DNA of 64,000 nucleotides, taken from NCBI RefSeq assembly GCF_024166365.1, contig NC_064846.1, positions 27,239,866-27,303,865 on the forward strand, read 5' to 3'. The notes under the pieces are model-generated. The model was not told where the DNA came from, made no database searches, and was given only the letters and a program-made list of their open reading frames with translations. The stretch's first letter is position 1. Every line of letters begins with the position of its first letter. The stretch comes from Elephas maximus indicus (lineage: Eukaryota; Chordata; Mammalia; Proboscidea; Elephantidae). Of the stretch, positions 49,954-62,482 are shown piece by piece. The translations under genes were made by a program, and so were the position numbers.

Positions 49954-50615
49954 GACACCAAGTTATATGAGGAAAAATCAGAAAAAAGAATTTTAAAAAA
50001 TGAAGAAAGCCTAAGAATTATGTGGGACATGGTCAAGAGGAAAAACCTATGAGTGGTCAGAGTACCAGAACAGGGGGAGATAACTAATAACACAGAATTG
50101 TTGAAGATCTGTTGATAGAAAACATTCCTGATATAATGAAAGAAGAAGGCATCTATCCAAGAAGCTCAACAAAACTCATACAGGGTAGACCCCAAAAGAA
50201 AGTCACCAAGACATATTATGATCAAACTTTCCAAATCCAAAGATAAAGATAGAATCTTGAGAGCAGGTTGTGAGACAGGAAAAATCATCCGTAAAGATAA
50301 CCAATACGACTATGCTGTAACTACTTAGAAGAAGCTATGCAGGCAAGAAGGCAATGGGATGACATATATAAAGCCTTGAAGGATAAAAATTGCAAGCCAC
50401 AAATTATACATCTAGCAAAACTGTCTCTGAAATTCGATGGCGAAATTATGTTATTTCCAGTTAAAGAGACATTAAGAAAATTTGTATAAACCAAAACAAA
50501 ATTACAAGAAATATTAAAGGGAGTCTTCTGGATAGAGAACAATTTCAGTGAACAATCCAAGACTGGAGCACAGGACACATCACCAGTTATCAAGTCAGAT
50601 AGGGAATTAACAAAA

Positions 50616-53600
50616 GGAAATCAAAGCTGTTATCGTCCTTGTCAGGTGCTGTCGAGTTGGTTTTGACTCATAGTAACCCTATGTACTACAGAACAAAACA
50701 TTGCCTGGACTTGTCCCATTCTCAAAATCGTTATCATGCTTGAGCCCATTGTTGTAGCCCCTGTATCAATCCATCTTGTTGAGGATCTTCCTCTTTCTCA
50801 TTGACCTTGTACTTTCCAAAGCATGATGCCCTTCTCCAGGGACTGATCCCTCCTGATAACATGTCCAAAGATGTAAGACATAGTCTAGCCATCTTTGCTT
50901 CTAAGAACCATTCAGGTTGTACTTCTTCCAAGACAGATTTTTTTTTGTTCTTTTAACAGTCCATGGTATATTCAATATTCTTTGCAAACACCACACTTCA
51001 AAGGCGTCAATTATTCTGTCTTCTTTGTTTGTTTTCTTGCTTTCACATGCATATGATGCGATTGAAAATACCATGGCTTGGGTTGGGTGCACCGTAGTCT
51101 TCATGGTGACATCTTTGCTTTTCAACACTTTAAAGAGGTCTTTCACAGCAGATTTGCTCTACCCAACACGTCTTTTGATTTTTTGACTGCTACTTCCATG
51201 GGTGTTGATTGTGGATCCAAGTAAAATGAAATCCTTGACAACCTCAATCTTTTCTCCATTTATCATGATGTTGCTTACTGGTCCAATTGTGAGGATTTTT
51301 GGTTCCTTTATGTTGAGGGGTAATCCATACTGAAGGTTGTGGTCCTTGATCTTCATCAGTAAGTGCTTCAAGTCCTCTTCACTTTCAGCAAGTACGGTTG
51401 TGTCGTCTGTATATCGCAGGTTGTTAATGAGTTTTCCTCAATCCTGATGTCCGGTTCTTCTTCATGTAGTCCAGCTTCTCAGATTATTTGCTCAGCATAC
51501 AGATTGAATAGGTATGGTGAAAGCATACAACCCTGACGCACACCTTTCCTTACTTTAAACCACATAGTATTCCCTTGTTCTGTTCAAATGACTGCCTTAT
51601 GATCTAGGTACAGGTTCCTCATGAGCACAATTAAGGGTTCTGGAATTCCTATTCTTCACAATGTTATCCATAATTTGTTATGATCTGCACAGTCAAATGC
51701 CTTTGCACAGTCAATAAATCACAGGTAAATATCTTTCTGGTATTCTGTGCTTGGTTCCACATCCTCTTGTGAATGTGGCCTGAATTTCTGGCACTTTCCT
51801 GTCAATATACTGCTGCAGCCACTTTTGAATGATTTTCAGCAAAATTTTACTTGCATGTGATGTTAATGATATTGTTTGATTATTTTCGCATTCGATTGGA
51901 TCACCTTTCTTGGAATAGGAATAAATATGGATCTCGTCCAGTCAGTTGGCCAGGTAGTTGTCTTCCAGATTTCTTGGAATAGACGTGTGAGCACTTCCAG
52001 TGTTGCATACATTTGCTGAAACATCTTAATTGATATTCTGTAAATTTCTGGAACCTTGTTTTTTGCTAATGCCTTCAGTGCAGTTTGTACTTCCTCCTTC
52101 AGTGCCATCGGTTTCTGATCGTATGCTACCTCTTCAAATGGATGAACGTCAACAAATGCGTTTTGGTATAATGACTTTTTATATTCCTTCCATCTTCTTT
52201 TGAAGCTTTCTGCGTCATTTAATATTTTCCCCAAGGACTCCTTAACTGTTGAGACTTGAGACTTGAGGCTTGAATTTTTTCTTCAGTTTTTTCTGCTTTA
52301 GAAATGGCAAGTGTGTTGTTCCCCTTTGGTTTTCTATCTCCAGCTCTTTGCAGATGTCATATAATACTTTACTTTGATTTCTTGAGCTGTGCTTGAAATA
52401 TTTTATTCAGCTATTTCACTTCATCATTTCTTTTCTCGATGTTCAAGAACAAGTTTCAGAGTCTCTTCTGACGTCCATTTTAGTCTTTTTTTTTTCTTCT
52501 TACCTATCTTTTTAACGACCTCTTGCTTTCTTCATGGATGATGTACTTGATGTCATTCCACAATTCATCTGGTTTTCGGGTATTTGCATTCAATGCATCA
52601 AATATATTCTCGAGATGGTGTTTCGATTCTCTTACGATATAATCCAGGTCATTGTTTGGCTTTCTTAACCTTGTTCTAATTTTCTTCGGTTTCAACTTGG
52701 ACTTTCACATGAACAATCAATGGTCTGATCCGTGGTCGCCCCTGGCTTTGTTGCGACTGATGATATTGATCTTTTTGATTTTCTCTTCCCACAGATGTAG
52801 TTGATTTGATTCTGGCATTGTATTCTATCTGGCGAGGTCCATGCGTATAATGCATATAGTTACTGTTTATGTTAGTATACAAGGCATTTGTAACGAAGGC
52901 ATCGTTGGTCTTGCAAAATTCTGTCATGCCATCTCCGGCATTGTTTCTGTCACTGAAGCTATGTTTTGTAACTATTGATCCTTCTTCTTTGTTTTTCTCA
53001 CTTTGCAATCACCAGTAATTATCAATGCATCCTGATTGCATTCTTAATCAGTTTCATAATGCAGAAGCATAAAAATCTTCAATTTCTTCATGTGAGGCCT
53101 TAATGGTTGGTGCATAGAATTGAGTAATAGTCATATTAATTGGCATTGTACTTCAGTATAGGTCTTGAAATGTTCTTTTTGATGATGAATGCAATGCCCT
53201 TCTTCTTCAGTTGTCATTCCTAGCATAGTAGTACATATGAGTGTCCGATTCAGAATGGCCACAATACTAGTCCATTTCTGACCAGCAATGCCTAGGTTAT
53301 TGATGTTTTTGTGTTCCATTTCTTTTTTGACAATTTCTAGTTTTCCTAGATTCGTGCTTTGTACATTCCATGTTCTGATTGTTAATGGATGTTTGAGCTG
53401 TTACTTCTCATTTTAAGTTGTGCCACATCAGCAAATGAAGGTTCTAAAAGCTTGATTCCATCCACATCATTAAGGTTGACTCTATTTTGAGGAGGCAGCC
53501 CCTCCCCAGTTGTCTTTTGAGTGTCTTCCAACCTGGGGGCTCATCTTCGTGCAGTATGTTAGATAAAGTTCTGCTGCTATTCATAAGGTTTTCACTGGCT

Positions 53601-53779
53601 AATTCTTTTCACAAGTAGACTGCCGGGTCCTTCTTCCTAGTTTGAAAGCTCAGCTGAAACCTGTCTGTCATGGGCGACTCTGTTGGTACCTGGCTACTGG
53701 TGTCATAGCTTCTAGCATCACAGCGACATCCAAGCCCCCACAATATGATAAACTGGCAGACACGAGGGGGAAATCAAAG
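50616..53779 (-). mobile_element. Full-length RTE LINE with TSD, inside an L1
   Basis: A perfect 11-bp repeat GGAAATCAAAG at 50616-50626 and 53769-53779 encloses 3142 bases, about the full length of an RTE element. Reading the minus strand from 53768: 5' leader, endonuclease region (frames at 53319-53131 and 53008-52676 with NNAGDGMTEFCKTNDAFVTNALYTN), RT region (52234-51863 with GKILNDAESFKRRWKEY) and C-terminus (51371-50734). The RT catalytic YADD reads YTDD near 51395-51410. Many stops and frameshifts; dead. The tail is a decayed CAA/GTT-type repeat. Confidence 0.93.
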
Positions 53780-53884
53780 ACAAAAGACTGAGCATAGGGA
53801 ACCAGAGATGTCAATATGTAATTGATGACAACGTCAAAACAATTAAGTGGGAATAAACAGTGTACTCATAGAACTTCTATATGA

Positions 53885-56194
53885 AGAGGAAGTTAAGGCT
53901 TTGTCAAGAAATAAAAGATTTATATGACAAGCTAGGAACCCTGAACATCAAAAGCAAGGTTAGGAAATCGGACTGAGCTGCAGGGGGAAAGTGAGATGGT
54001 TCAGAAGCGGCGAGGAGTTGCTGTACCGGAAACTGGACACCCCTCAGGCACGATCCCCTGGAGCTACTGTGGTGAAGCTGGCGGTAGTGTTTGGGACATG
54101 GTTTCCTCCGGGAGAGACAGTGAGCCTCACAGTCTACTCACACCTTCTGAACCAGAGAAGAAGAGCACTCTCAGCAAAATCAAAATTCTTGCATTTATTT
54201 TACCATGCCTGCAGCCCCCAAGCCGGTTTCAGTGGCTGTTGATTTCCCTGGGCCTTAGATAGTTTCTGCTGCGTGCCCTGAGCCATTCTCCCAGCCTTGG
54301 AGAAGGAAGAGATTAATAATTTGGGGAAAAGATAATCTGCCAGCTCCACTAAGCTGGGTAGCTCAGGACAGAAGCAGCTTTTGTCCAGGCATAAATGGTC
54401 CGTGGACTTTGAATACCTTTCACCCCTGCATGGACCTGTGTGGGCCCATTTCAGGAGATTAGGTTCTTTTTGGCAGACTGCAAGTTTGTATGTGCTTGAG
54501 ATCTGACTTAAACTGTTTTGGCTGTGCGGTGGAACGGTGGGTTTTTGATGTTTGACATCACTTTGCCTATTAAACAGGGTCTTCACCTTTTTTTAAATTT
54601 TTTTCACCTACCCACATCAGGGGCCTGAGGACTGGTGGCTCCACCCATGTTACCTAGCCACGTATGACAGTGTTCCAAGGATAAGCGGTGTCTCCTAGTC
54701 CTTACAGTGAAAAGCACTGGGTGCCTGTGGTCCAGCTTCAGAAGCTACCCATCTGTGCACTCTAGGGAGCAGGGATGTGCTTTTTTCACAGATACTCGGG
54801 AGACGGTTGTCAGCCCCCTGCCTTGTTCAGAGCATGGTCCCCTGCTGCAACCAGGTATTTGTGCCTACAGCAATCACCCCTGCCCTTCTAAGACTATAAG
54901 ACAGGGCCTGTCCCACACACTTGATGACCAAGCACCTGGACACCTGAACTGAATCCATACAAGAAAACTGAGTGAACTCCTTGGTTCATATACCTGGTAA
55001 CAGCTCTAGCCATCTGGTGACAGGATGTTAGAGCTTCAAAGGTGCAAATAATCAAGCTAGCTCACTTAAGCAGCCTATCTGGGCATATCAAAAACCAAAC
55101 AACCGAGAAGCTAAGATCCAGTAAGCAAACTTAAATTAACTCAGTAACTTATAGATGGCTCAGAGAGAACAGCCAATATCAAATAAGATAAAGAAGCAGA
55201 CTACGATTGCTTCAATAAGCTCTCAAAACAAAGAATCAAGGAACCTTCCAGATGAAGAGTTTTTCCTGGAATTACCAGATATAGGATACAAAAGATTAAT
55301 ATACCAAATTCTTCAGGAGATCAGGAGGAAGAGCAGGCAAATCACGGAAGAAGCCAAGAAACACACAGAAGAAATTAAAAAGGTTATTCAAGAACATAAT
55401 GAAAAGTTTAATAGGCTGCAAGAATCCATAGAGAGACAGCAATCAGAAATTCAGATTAACAATGAAATTTCAGAATTAGACAACTCAATAGAAAGCCAGA
55501 GGTGCAGAATTGAGGACATGGAAGGCAGAATTAGTGAGACTGAAGATAAAACACCTGGCACTAATATATTTGAAGGAAAATCAGATAAAAGAGTTTAAAA
55601 AAATGAAGAAACCCTAAGAATCACGTGGGTCTCTATCAACAGAAATAACCTACGAGTGATAGGGGTACCAGAGGAGGGAGGGATAACAGAAAATACAGAG
55701 AGAATTATTGAAGATTTGTTGGCAGAAAACTTCCCTGCTATTGTGAAAGATGAGAAGATATCTACCCAAGATGCTCATTGAACTCCACATAAGTTAGATG
55801 TTAAAAGAAAGTCGCCAAGACATATTATAATCAAACTTGCCAAAACCAAAGGTAAAGAATTTTAAAAGCAGCTAGGAATAAACAAAAAGTCACCTACAAA
55901 GGAGAGTCAATAAGAAGAAATAAAAGATCTGATTAAACTTAGAAAGGTAAACATAAATTTCAAGGTAACCACAAAGGAAGCTAACAAACCTACCCATCAA
56001 AATAAAAAAGAAAGAAAACATAAAGACTCAGCAAATGCAAAGTCAACAATAATGAAGAAGAGAATAAATAAATAAAAGGAACTTAGCACATAAAATTAAA
56101 TGGAAGAAGGAAACTGTCACCACCAAAGGGGGGAAAAATGTGTGTGTGTGTGTGTGTGTATATCTAAAATTACAGCAGTAATCTTATGTTATTG
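53885..56194 (+). mobile_element. L1 5'UTR and ORF1 with deletion, cut by RTE
   Basis: A second L1 leader begins at about 53885 ('gatttatatgacaagctagg'), in the same orientation as the one at 48093. ORF1 starts at 55155 (MAQREQPISNKIKKQTT). Its coiled coil runs to 55598, then after a frameshift comes the RRM part ('ctacgagtgataggggtacc'). At about 55915 it jumps to the inter-ORF spacer, so the ORF1 C-terminal domain is deleted. It ends at an RTE at 56195. Confidence 0.85.
56140..56162 (+). repeat. (TG)n microsatellite
   Basis: About ten TG repeats followed by TATA, inside the L1 spacer. Confidence 0.95.
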
Positions 56195-58046
56195 TTAGGT
56201 GCCGTCGAGTCAGTTTCAGCTTGTAGTGACCCTATGTACAACAGAATGAAACACTCTCTGGTGCTGTGTCATTCTCACAGTTGTTATGCTTGAGCCATTG
56301 TTGCAGCCACTGTGTCAATCCGTTTCGTTGAAGGTCTTCCTCATTTTTGCCGATCCTCTGCTTCACTAAGCATGATGTCCTTCTCCAGGGACTGATCCTT
56401 CCTGACAACATATCCAAAATACATGATACGAAGTGTTGCCATTCTTGCTTCCAAAAAGCGTTACGCTTGTACTTCTTCCAAGATAAATTTGTTCCTTGTC
56501 CTGGCAGTCCATGACATATTCAGTGTTTTTTGCCAACACCACAATTCATAGGCGTCAATTTTTTGGTCTTCCTTATGAATTGTGCACCTTTTGCACATGT
56601 TTGAGGCAATTGAAAACACCATGGCTTGGGTCAGGCACACCTTAGTCTTCAGGGTGACATCTTTAATTTTCAACACTTTAAAGAGGTTCTTAGCAGCAGA
56701 TTTGCCCAATGAAATGCATCTTTTGATTTCCTGACTTCTGCTCCCATGGATGTTGTTTGCGGATCCAAGTAAAATGAAATCCTTGACAACTTCAGTCTTT
56801 TCTTTGTTTATCATGATGTTGTTTATTGGGTCAGTTGTGAGAAATTTTGTTTTCTTTATGTTGAGGTGTAACCCAAACTGACAGCTGTGGGTTTTTTTCT
56901 TCATCAGTATATGTTTCGAGTCCTCTTCAGTTTCAGCAAGCAAGGTTGTGTCATCTGCATATCGCAGATTGTTAATGAGTCTTCCTCCTCTCCTGATGTC
57001 CTGTTCTTCCTTATATAGTCCAGCTTCTTGCATTATTTGCTCAGCATACAGGTTGAATAGATATGGTGAAAGCATATAACCCTGATGCACACCTTTCGTG
57101 ACTTCAAAGCGCTCAGTATGCCCTTGTTTTCTTTGAACGATGTCCTCTTGATCTATGTACAGGTTTCTCATGAGTACAATTAAGTGTTCTGGAATTCCCA
57201 TTCTTCGCAACGTTATCCATTATTCGTTCTGATCCAAAAAGTTGAGTGCCTTTGTATAGTCAATAAAACACAGGTAAACATCTTTCTGGTATTCTCTGCT
57301 TTCATCCAAGACCCATCTGACACCAGTTGTGATAATACCTGGTTACATGTCCTATTCTGAATCTGGCTTGAATTTCTGGCAGTTCCCTGTCAATGTACTG
57401 TAGCAGCAGCTTTTCATTCATCTGCAAAAAAAATTTGGTTGTGTATGGTATTAACGATATTGTTCAATAATACTGTATTCGGTTGGATCTCCTTTCTTGG
57501 GAATAGGTGTAAATATGAATGTCTTTCAGTTGGTTGGCCAGGTACCTGTCTTCCATATTTCTTTTCATAGAGAAGTGCAGACTCCCAGCATTGCATCTCT
57601 TTGTTGAAACATCTGAATTGGTATTCGGTCAATTCCTGGAGCCTTATTTTTTGTCAGTTCCTTCAGTGCAGCTTGGACTTCTTCCTTTAGTACCATTGGT
57701 TCCGATAATATGCTACCTCTTGAAATGGTTGATCTTTGACCAATTCTTTTTGGTATAGTGACACTGTGTATTCCTTCCATCTTCTTTAGACCTTTCCTGT
57801 GTCATTTAACATTTTCTTTGTAGAATCCTTTAATATTGCAACTGGACATTTCTGTTTTTTCTTCAGTTTTTTTCACCTTGATCATGTAATTATAATACTT
57901 TCTCTTCTCGAGCCACCCTTTGATATGTTCTGCTCAGCTCTTTACTTTCACCATTTCTTCATTTGGTTTTGCTACTCCATGTTCAAAAGCAAGATTGAGA
58001 GTGTTTTCTGACATTTATTTTGTGTTTTTTTTTCCTTCCCTGTCTT
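56195..58046 (-). mobile_element. 5'-truncated RTE LINE
   Basis: Starts at the 3' tail ('gttaggtgccgtcgagtcag') and extends 1.85 kb upstream in the element to about 58046 ('cttccctgtctt'). The 249-aa minus frame at 56461-57210 is the longest RTE frame here: RRMGIPEHLIVLMRNLYIDQ, then GVHQGYMLSPYLFNLYAEQI, then the intact YADDTTLLAETEED. An upstream RT piece lies at 57780-57414. No clear TSD found. Confidence 0.9.
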
Positions 58047-58396
58047 GTACTCTCTGGCCCCATCCCTATGCTCTTGGTCTCTCCAGGCAGATCATTTACT
58101 GTTCTTAGAAAAAATTCTTCGGTTTTTATTCCAGGGAAAAATATTTGTTGCTAATTCTTCAGTGTGTCTAGAGGTACCAGGAAGGGCCTGACTGTCCCAG
58201 TTTTTCTGAATGCCATATATTGATTTTTCTCATATTTTTTGTGTTTTTTTTATTTGGAGCTTGAAGTTTCTATGCATTTCATTGGGAAGGATGGCCCTTA
58301 GGTTTCTTTTGGGCTGTGATTTTTCTCACCTTTCATATTGCCATCAGTCCATTCCCATTTCTTTTCTATCTTCCAGGAATTACTCAAAGTTCTCAT
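58047..58396. other. No recognised gene or repeat
   Basis: T-rich sequence between repeats; nothing recognised. Confidence 0.4.
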
Positions 58397-58478
58397 TCTG
58401 TAAATGTTGTGTGACATCAAGTTGATTCTTACTCATTGTGACTGTATAACAGCATGAAACTGCTCCATAGGTTTTTCA
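58397..58478 (-). mobile_element. AfroSINE tail fragment
   Basis: 'gtgacatcaagttgattctt', 'actcattgtgac', then 'gaaactgctccatagg'; truncated. Confidence 0.6.
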
Positions 58479-58479
58479 A

Positions 58480-59112
58480 AAGTGTAATCTTTTTTTTCCT
58501 CCTTCATGTGAAGGATTACAGAGAAAATTAGTTTCCCATTCAATAGTTTGTACTGAAGTTTTTCTATGTAATAGGTTGTACTCCCTGCAGTTTGTCAACA
58601 CTGTCCCTATTATCACCCTGAGTTTCCCATTTTCATTTGACCTGTTTTCCTGCTTCTTCCTGCCTTCTTGTCTTTCATTTTGAGCACATTTTGTCCTTTT
58701 GGTCTCATATAGATGATTGTTCTAAGGAACACTTTCTTCATGGGTGTTATTGTTTATTTATAAGGCTATCTAATATTTGGCTTAAAGGTATTCTCTTGTA
58801 ATGGCTTCAGTTAAAAGTTAGAAGGGTGTCTAAGGGCCATAGTCTCAGGGTTTCATTCACATTTGCAAATGTGGTCTTTTTTTTATGAATTTGAATTTTT
58901 TTCCACGTTTTTTTCTCTAGTCTATCCAGTACCATGTTTACTGGAGAAGACCTTGTGCTGTGCTGCTTTTGGGTGGAATGTTCTCTATATGTCTATGAGG
59001 TGAAGTTTCTTGATTGTGATTGTTAGATATTCTGTATCTTTGCTTTTCCCTAACTGTTCTGACCTTCCTCAAAGGTGGTGTGTTGAAGTCTTATAGTATT
59101 ATTGTTGTGTCT
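58480..59112 (-). mobile_element. Older L1 3'UTR, minus strand, with possible endonuclease piece
   Basis: 58485-58970 matches the diverged L1 3'UTR type at 17037 ('gaggattacagagaaaatta' region, 'catgggtgttattgtttatt'). 59072-59112 ('ggtggtgtgttgaagtctta') looks like reversed ORF2 around DFNTP. The second part is weak. Confidence 0.6.
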
Positions 59113-59215
59113 GTCAGTTTGTTGTACTGTGGTGGCTTGTGTATTGCTGTGATACTGAAAGCTTTGCCTGTGGTATTTCAAATACCATTAGGGCCATCTT
59201 TGGCCTTATCTATGT
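59112..59215 (+). mobile_element. Possible RTE 5' end fragment
   Basis: 'tcagtttgttgtactgtggt', 'gtgtattgctgtgatact', 'gtggtatttcaaatacca' resemble the first bases of the RTE whose 5' end lies at 53768 (minus strand). Confidence 0.45.
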
Positions 59216-59242
59216 TTTCCTTCGTCTCTTTTTCTCTCTTTG

Positions 59243-59405
59243 AAAAAGGAACAAACGAACTCATAGCTGTCAGTTTTGACTCTTAGTGACCATATAGGAG
59301 ACACTAGAACTCCTCCGTAGGGTTTCTAAGGAGTGGCTGGTGGATTCAAACTTCCAACCTTTTGGTTAGCAGCTGAGCTCTTAAACTACTAGGCCACCAA
59401 GGCTA
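59243..59405 (-). mobile_element. AfroSINE, short form
   Basis: Reverse copy, tail to head 'taggccaccaaggc'. Confidence 0.85.
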
Positions 59406-59429
59406 TAGGATCGTGTATGTAGCCCATTG

Positions 59430-59466
59430 TCTGGAGTCCATTCCCACTCATAGCGACCCTATATAT
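59430..59466 (-). mobile_element. AfroSINE/RTE tail scrap
   Basis: Only the shared tail 'cactcatagcgaccctata' remains. Confidence 0.5.
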
Positions 59467-60115
59467 GTCTTTTATATTCCACATCAAGTAGTTCTTTTAT
59501 CACTTCTTCCTCAGGAAGGTTTTCTGGCCTTTTATTTGGGTCACTTTCTTGAGCCATCTTGTGCCCCTTCCGTATGTGATTTGATGTTGCCTGTTGTGTC
59601 TGAGTCACGAAGGTGTTATTGTATTTATTTATAGTATTTTTATTTGCTTCCTCCTGATTTCTTGTTTTCATGTTTCTAGGTGGGTAGGTCTGGTGTGATA
59701 ATCTGGTCGCTAGTCTTGCAGCACTGCAGCTCTTACCACCTGTATCTGGGTCGGTTGGGTAGAGGATGTGAGTTTTAGCATGGCTTTCTTTAGTGTGGAG
59801 CAGCTAAGGGTGGGGAGAGTGTGTTGGCTGTCATCTGTTGTTGATCCTTTGCAGCAGAGTGGGCGGTGGTACTCGCCAGGTTGATCCTGTGTGACAGAGT
59901 GGGCAGTGGTACTTGCCAGGTGGTCGGTGGGGCAGGTGTGTTAGGAGTGGCTGGTAAGTGGGGATGGGGGGCGTGGTCGGCACTACTTCCTGTTTCAGGG
60001 GTGGCCGGGGGGGGGCATGCACTTGGTTGCTGCCCATTTTGGTTTTGGGGGTGGTTTATGTGGGAGGTAGGCGCATGCTCTGTCACTAAAGCTGTAATTT
60101 TTACAGGATCAGATA
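59467..60115 (-). mobile_element. L1 ORF1 N-terminus and 5'UTR, minus strand
   Basis: The minus frame at 59459-59671 reads as an ORF1 start with KMAQESDPNKRPENLPEEEVIKELLDVEYKRHI, close to the pattern at 55155. Upstream in the element (59672-60115) is a GC-rich leader, which explains the 98-aa proline-rich shadow frame at 59790-60086. ORF1 stops after about 30 coiled-coil residues. Confidence 0.7.
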
Positions 60116-60129
60116 TCTATGTCTTTTTC

Positions 60130-60212
60130 TCATAGGGTGGCTGGATGGGTTTGAACCACTGACCTTGTATTTAGCAACTGAGTGGTTAAGCATTGTCCCA
60201 CCAGGGGTCCTC
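60130..60212 (-). mobile_element. AfroSINE head fragment
   Basis: Head only: 'gggtttgaaccactgacctt', 'agtggttaagcattgtccca', 'ccaggggtcctcg'. Confidence 0.7.
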
Positions 60213-61149
60213 GTTTTACAAATAGCCTCCTTTTTTATTATTTTCCATAAATATGTTTATGCTTTGAAAAATTTATTTTCTGTTATGCAAAGAGGATACG
60301 ATGTTACACGGGAGGGGAATACATATACTCAATTTACCATCCGATCCAATCCCTTTTTTCTTTTTTTAGGTGATTATCTCCCCCTTTCTGGTCTCTTCTG
60401 TTTCCTACATTTAAATTTCTTACTCCTGTGAACAGGTTACCGCAAACAACTTTTCAAGTTCTTTTAATTGTTGGCGCTTCTTAGCTATGGGCTGAGAAAC
60501 TAAACTATGATTATTAAAAGTACATGTGAAATAAAATGGTATCTGAATATCAGCTTTAGAAAGTACTGTTTGAGTGATTTAACTTAGATTTCAACATAAA
60601 TACTGTGACATCTAGTTTTGCTTCTCAGAAACTTGTTATTTGTTGTTTCATTTTATTTATTTATTTATTTGGCCTTTATTCTAGAATGGTGAGGCTTCTG
60701 TAAAAGTGATCTCCAGTTGAATGAAACATGAGGTATTACTGTCTTTCTGTGATCTTCATTCATAGAATAATTTGTTTGGCAGTTGTTTTAATGTCTAAGG
60801 AAATTCCTAAAATTTGTAATGCTAGTGCTAGAATCATTTACACTCTTTGATCCACAGCTATAGTTTTACCTTCAAAACACATTAAATTTACATTTAAAAT
60901 TGGTTTATTGTGCCAGGGATTTCTGAAGATTCAACACTGTGTGAGGCGTGGAGTGGGCTTTGGGAAATTTGTTTTTAGAATATGAGTAAGTCTTTATGTT
61001 GTGTTCTTTTGGAAGCATTCTGGAGCAGCAGTAGGAGATGAACGGCCAAGCATATCAGAACATCTAGGCAATCGGGATTTCCAGTTGGGGAGAACGAAGT
61101 CAGGATCTGGACCCTACTAAGGAAAATTGTTGATAACGTTTAGAGGTGG
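60213..61149. other. No recognised gene or repeat
   Basis: AT-rich, short (ATTT)n run near 60648-60671. Nothing else supported. Confidence 0.45.
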
Positions 61150-61385
61150 ATATTACTAAGCCATTGGCCTTCAAACGTTAGGGTTCATCAGAATCACCTG
61201 AAAAAAATTTTTTTTTTTAATTTATTTGTAGCTTGTTAAAGTACAGATTGCTGGACCTCACCCCCAGAGTTTGTGATTCAGTAGGTCTGGGATGAAGTCC
61301 AGAAATTTGCATTTCTAACAAGTTCCCAGGTGATACAGATGCTACTGGTCCCCAGACTACATTTTGAGAACCACCGCACTAGGTT
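61150..61385 (+). mobile_element. MER5A with an A/T block insertion
   Basis: Full MER5A pattern: 'catcagaatcacctg', then 'agcttgttaaagtacagatt', 'tgattcagtaggtctggga', 'aaatttgcatttctaacaag', 'cattttgagaaccacc'. About 30 A/T bases at 61201-61230 interrupt it where the family normally has a few bases. Confidence 0.85.
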
Positions 61386-61630
61386 ATTATATACCTATCT
61401 GGCCCTAGATAAAATTAAGCAATAAGAGAATTTTTCTTTAGCATACATCGTTTAGGATCGCCCTTTGGGCACACCAAATCATGTATATATTTACAGATAA
61501 ATGTGTATACACATGTACAGATTTATACCCCACTAAAAAAAAATTTTTTTTTTTTAATTTTACTGTTCAGTGATTAAGTCTTATTTGTTTTTGAAGTCCA
61601 GGTTCCTGCTGAGTAAAGGTTTGGTAGATT
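61386..61630. other. AT-rich sequence with A9T12 block
   Basis: Contains the A-run/T-run block at 61535-61555. No gene. Confidence 0.5.
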
Positions 61631-61645
61631 AAATTATACTGTTTA

Positions 61646-61875
61646 ACTATGTTGGCATCTCCTGCCTGGAGGGGAGATGAGAGGGTGGAGGGAGTTAGAA
61701 GCTGGCGAAAAGGACACGAGAAGAGAGAGTGGAGGGAGAGAGTGGGCTGTCTCATCAGGGGGAGAGTAATTGGGAGTGTGTAGCAGGGTATATATGGGTT
61801 TTTGTGTGAGAGACTGACTTGATTTGTAAACTTTCACTTAAAGCACAATAAAAAAAAATAAAAATTATTAAAAAA
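61646..61875 (+). mobile_element. Extremely 5'-truncated L1 with TSD
   Basis: Only the last about 200 bases of the L1 3'UTR ('gttggcatctcctgcctgga' to AATAAA) plus an A-rich tail. Perfect 15-base direct repeat AAATTATACTGTTTA at 61631-61645 and 61876-61890. Confidence 0.95.
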
Positions 61876-61890
61876 AAATTATACTGTTTA

Positions 61891-62384
61891 TTTTTCTACC
61901 CAAAAAAAAAAAAGTCATCCAAAAGATCCTTAGAGTTCAGTGCTAGGATAAATTAGTTTTCCTGATTCTCGTTGATATTAGATAATGAGTGTTGTGTGAT
62001 TCACCCTACACCCCTCTTCCATTGGCTGCCAATAAACTTAGAGATCTTTCCCACAGAATTGCTGTATCTATCGTTAATCTATATTTTCTTCTGCAAATAT
62101 CTCTATCTCCTCTTCCTTTAGTACAAAACATTGGCTCTATTTTTCTGTCTTTCTTGGCTCAGTATTTCTTTATTTCTCTTTTATAGCTTTAGTTATAAGA
62201 TGTCTGAGATCCTTTACCAAATGTAAATATAAATCAGAGTGGAAAAAAACCATTAATGCTTTTAACAGTGGGTTAAAAAAAATTTTTTTTTTTTTTTAGG
62301 TAGTGGATGTGAGCAAGTTGGCTAAGTGGCCTTTTGCATTGTGGTATGCAGGCACCAGTCCCAGAACTCCTCTTCCACTTCCTT
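61891..62384. other. No recognised gene or repeat
   Basis: AT-rich, with an A8T15 block at 62275-62297. Confidence 0.45.
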
Positions 62385-62482
62385 TTTTGGTTAAACCAAT
62401 AACGAGTTGCCATTGCGTGAACTCTGACTTATGGCAGCCCCATGTGTGTCAGAGTGGAATTGTGCTCCATAGGGCCCTCTTT
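62385..62482 (-). mobile_element. AfroSINE tail half
   Basis: 'aataacgagttgccattg', 'gcagccccatgtgtgtcaga', 'gtgctccatagggccc'; the head is missing. Confidence 0.7.

Larger units (their letters stand above)
48093..53884 (+). mobile_element. L1 5' half (5'UTR and ORF1), split by SINE and RTE
   Basis: 5'UTR from about 48093 to 49375 (homologous to the reverse leader at 43836-44625). ORF1 begins at the ATG at 49376 and is decayed to about 50615: coiled-coil part, then 'agcctaagaattatgtggga' and 'gtagaccccaaaagaaagtc'. A SINE lies at 49785-49953 and a full-length RTE at 50627-53768. The sequence resumes at 53780 with the L1 inter-ORF spacer ('gatgtcaatatgtaattgat') and then stops. ORF2 is absent. 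Confidence 0.85.

Noticed and set aside
59790..60086. Proline/threonine-rich 98-aa minus frame
   Set aside because: It lies in the GC-rich leader of a minus-strand L1 5' end; the composition explains the long frame.
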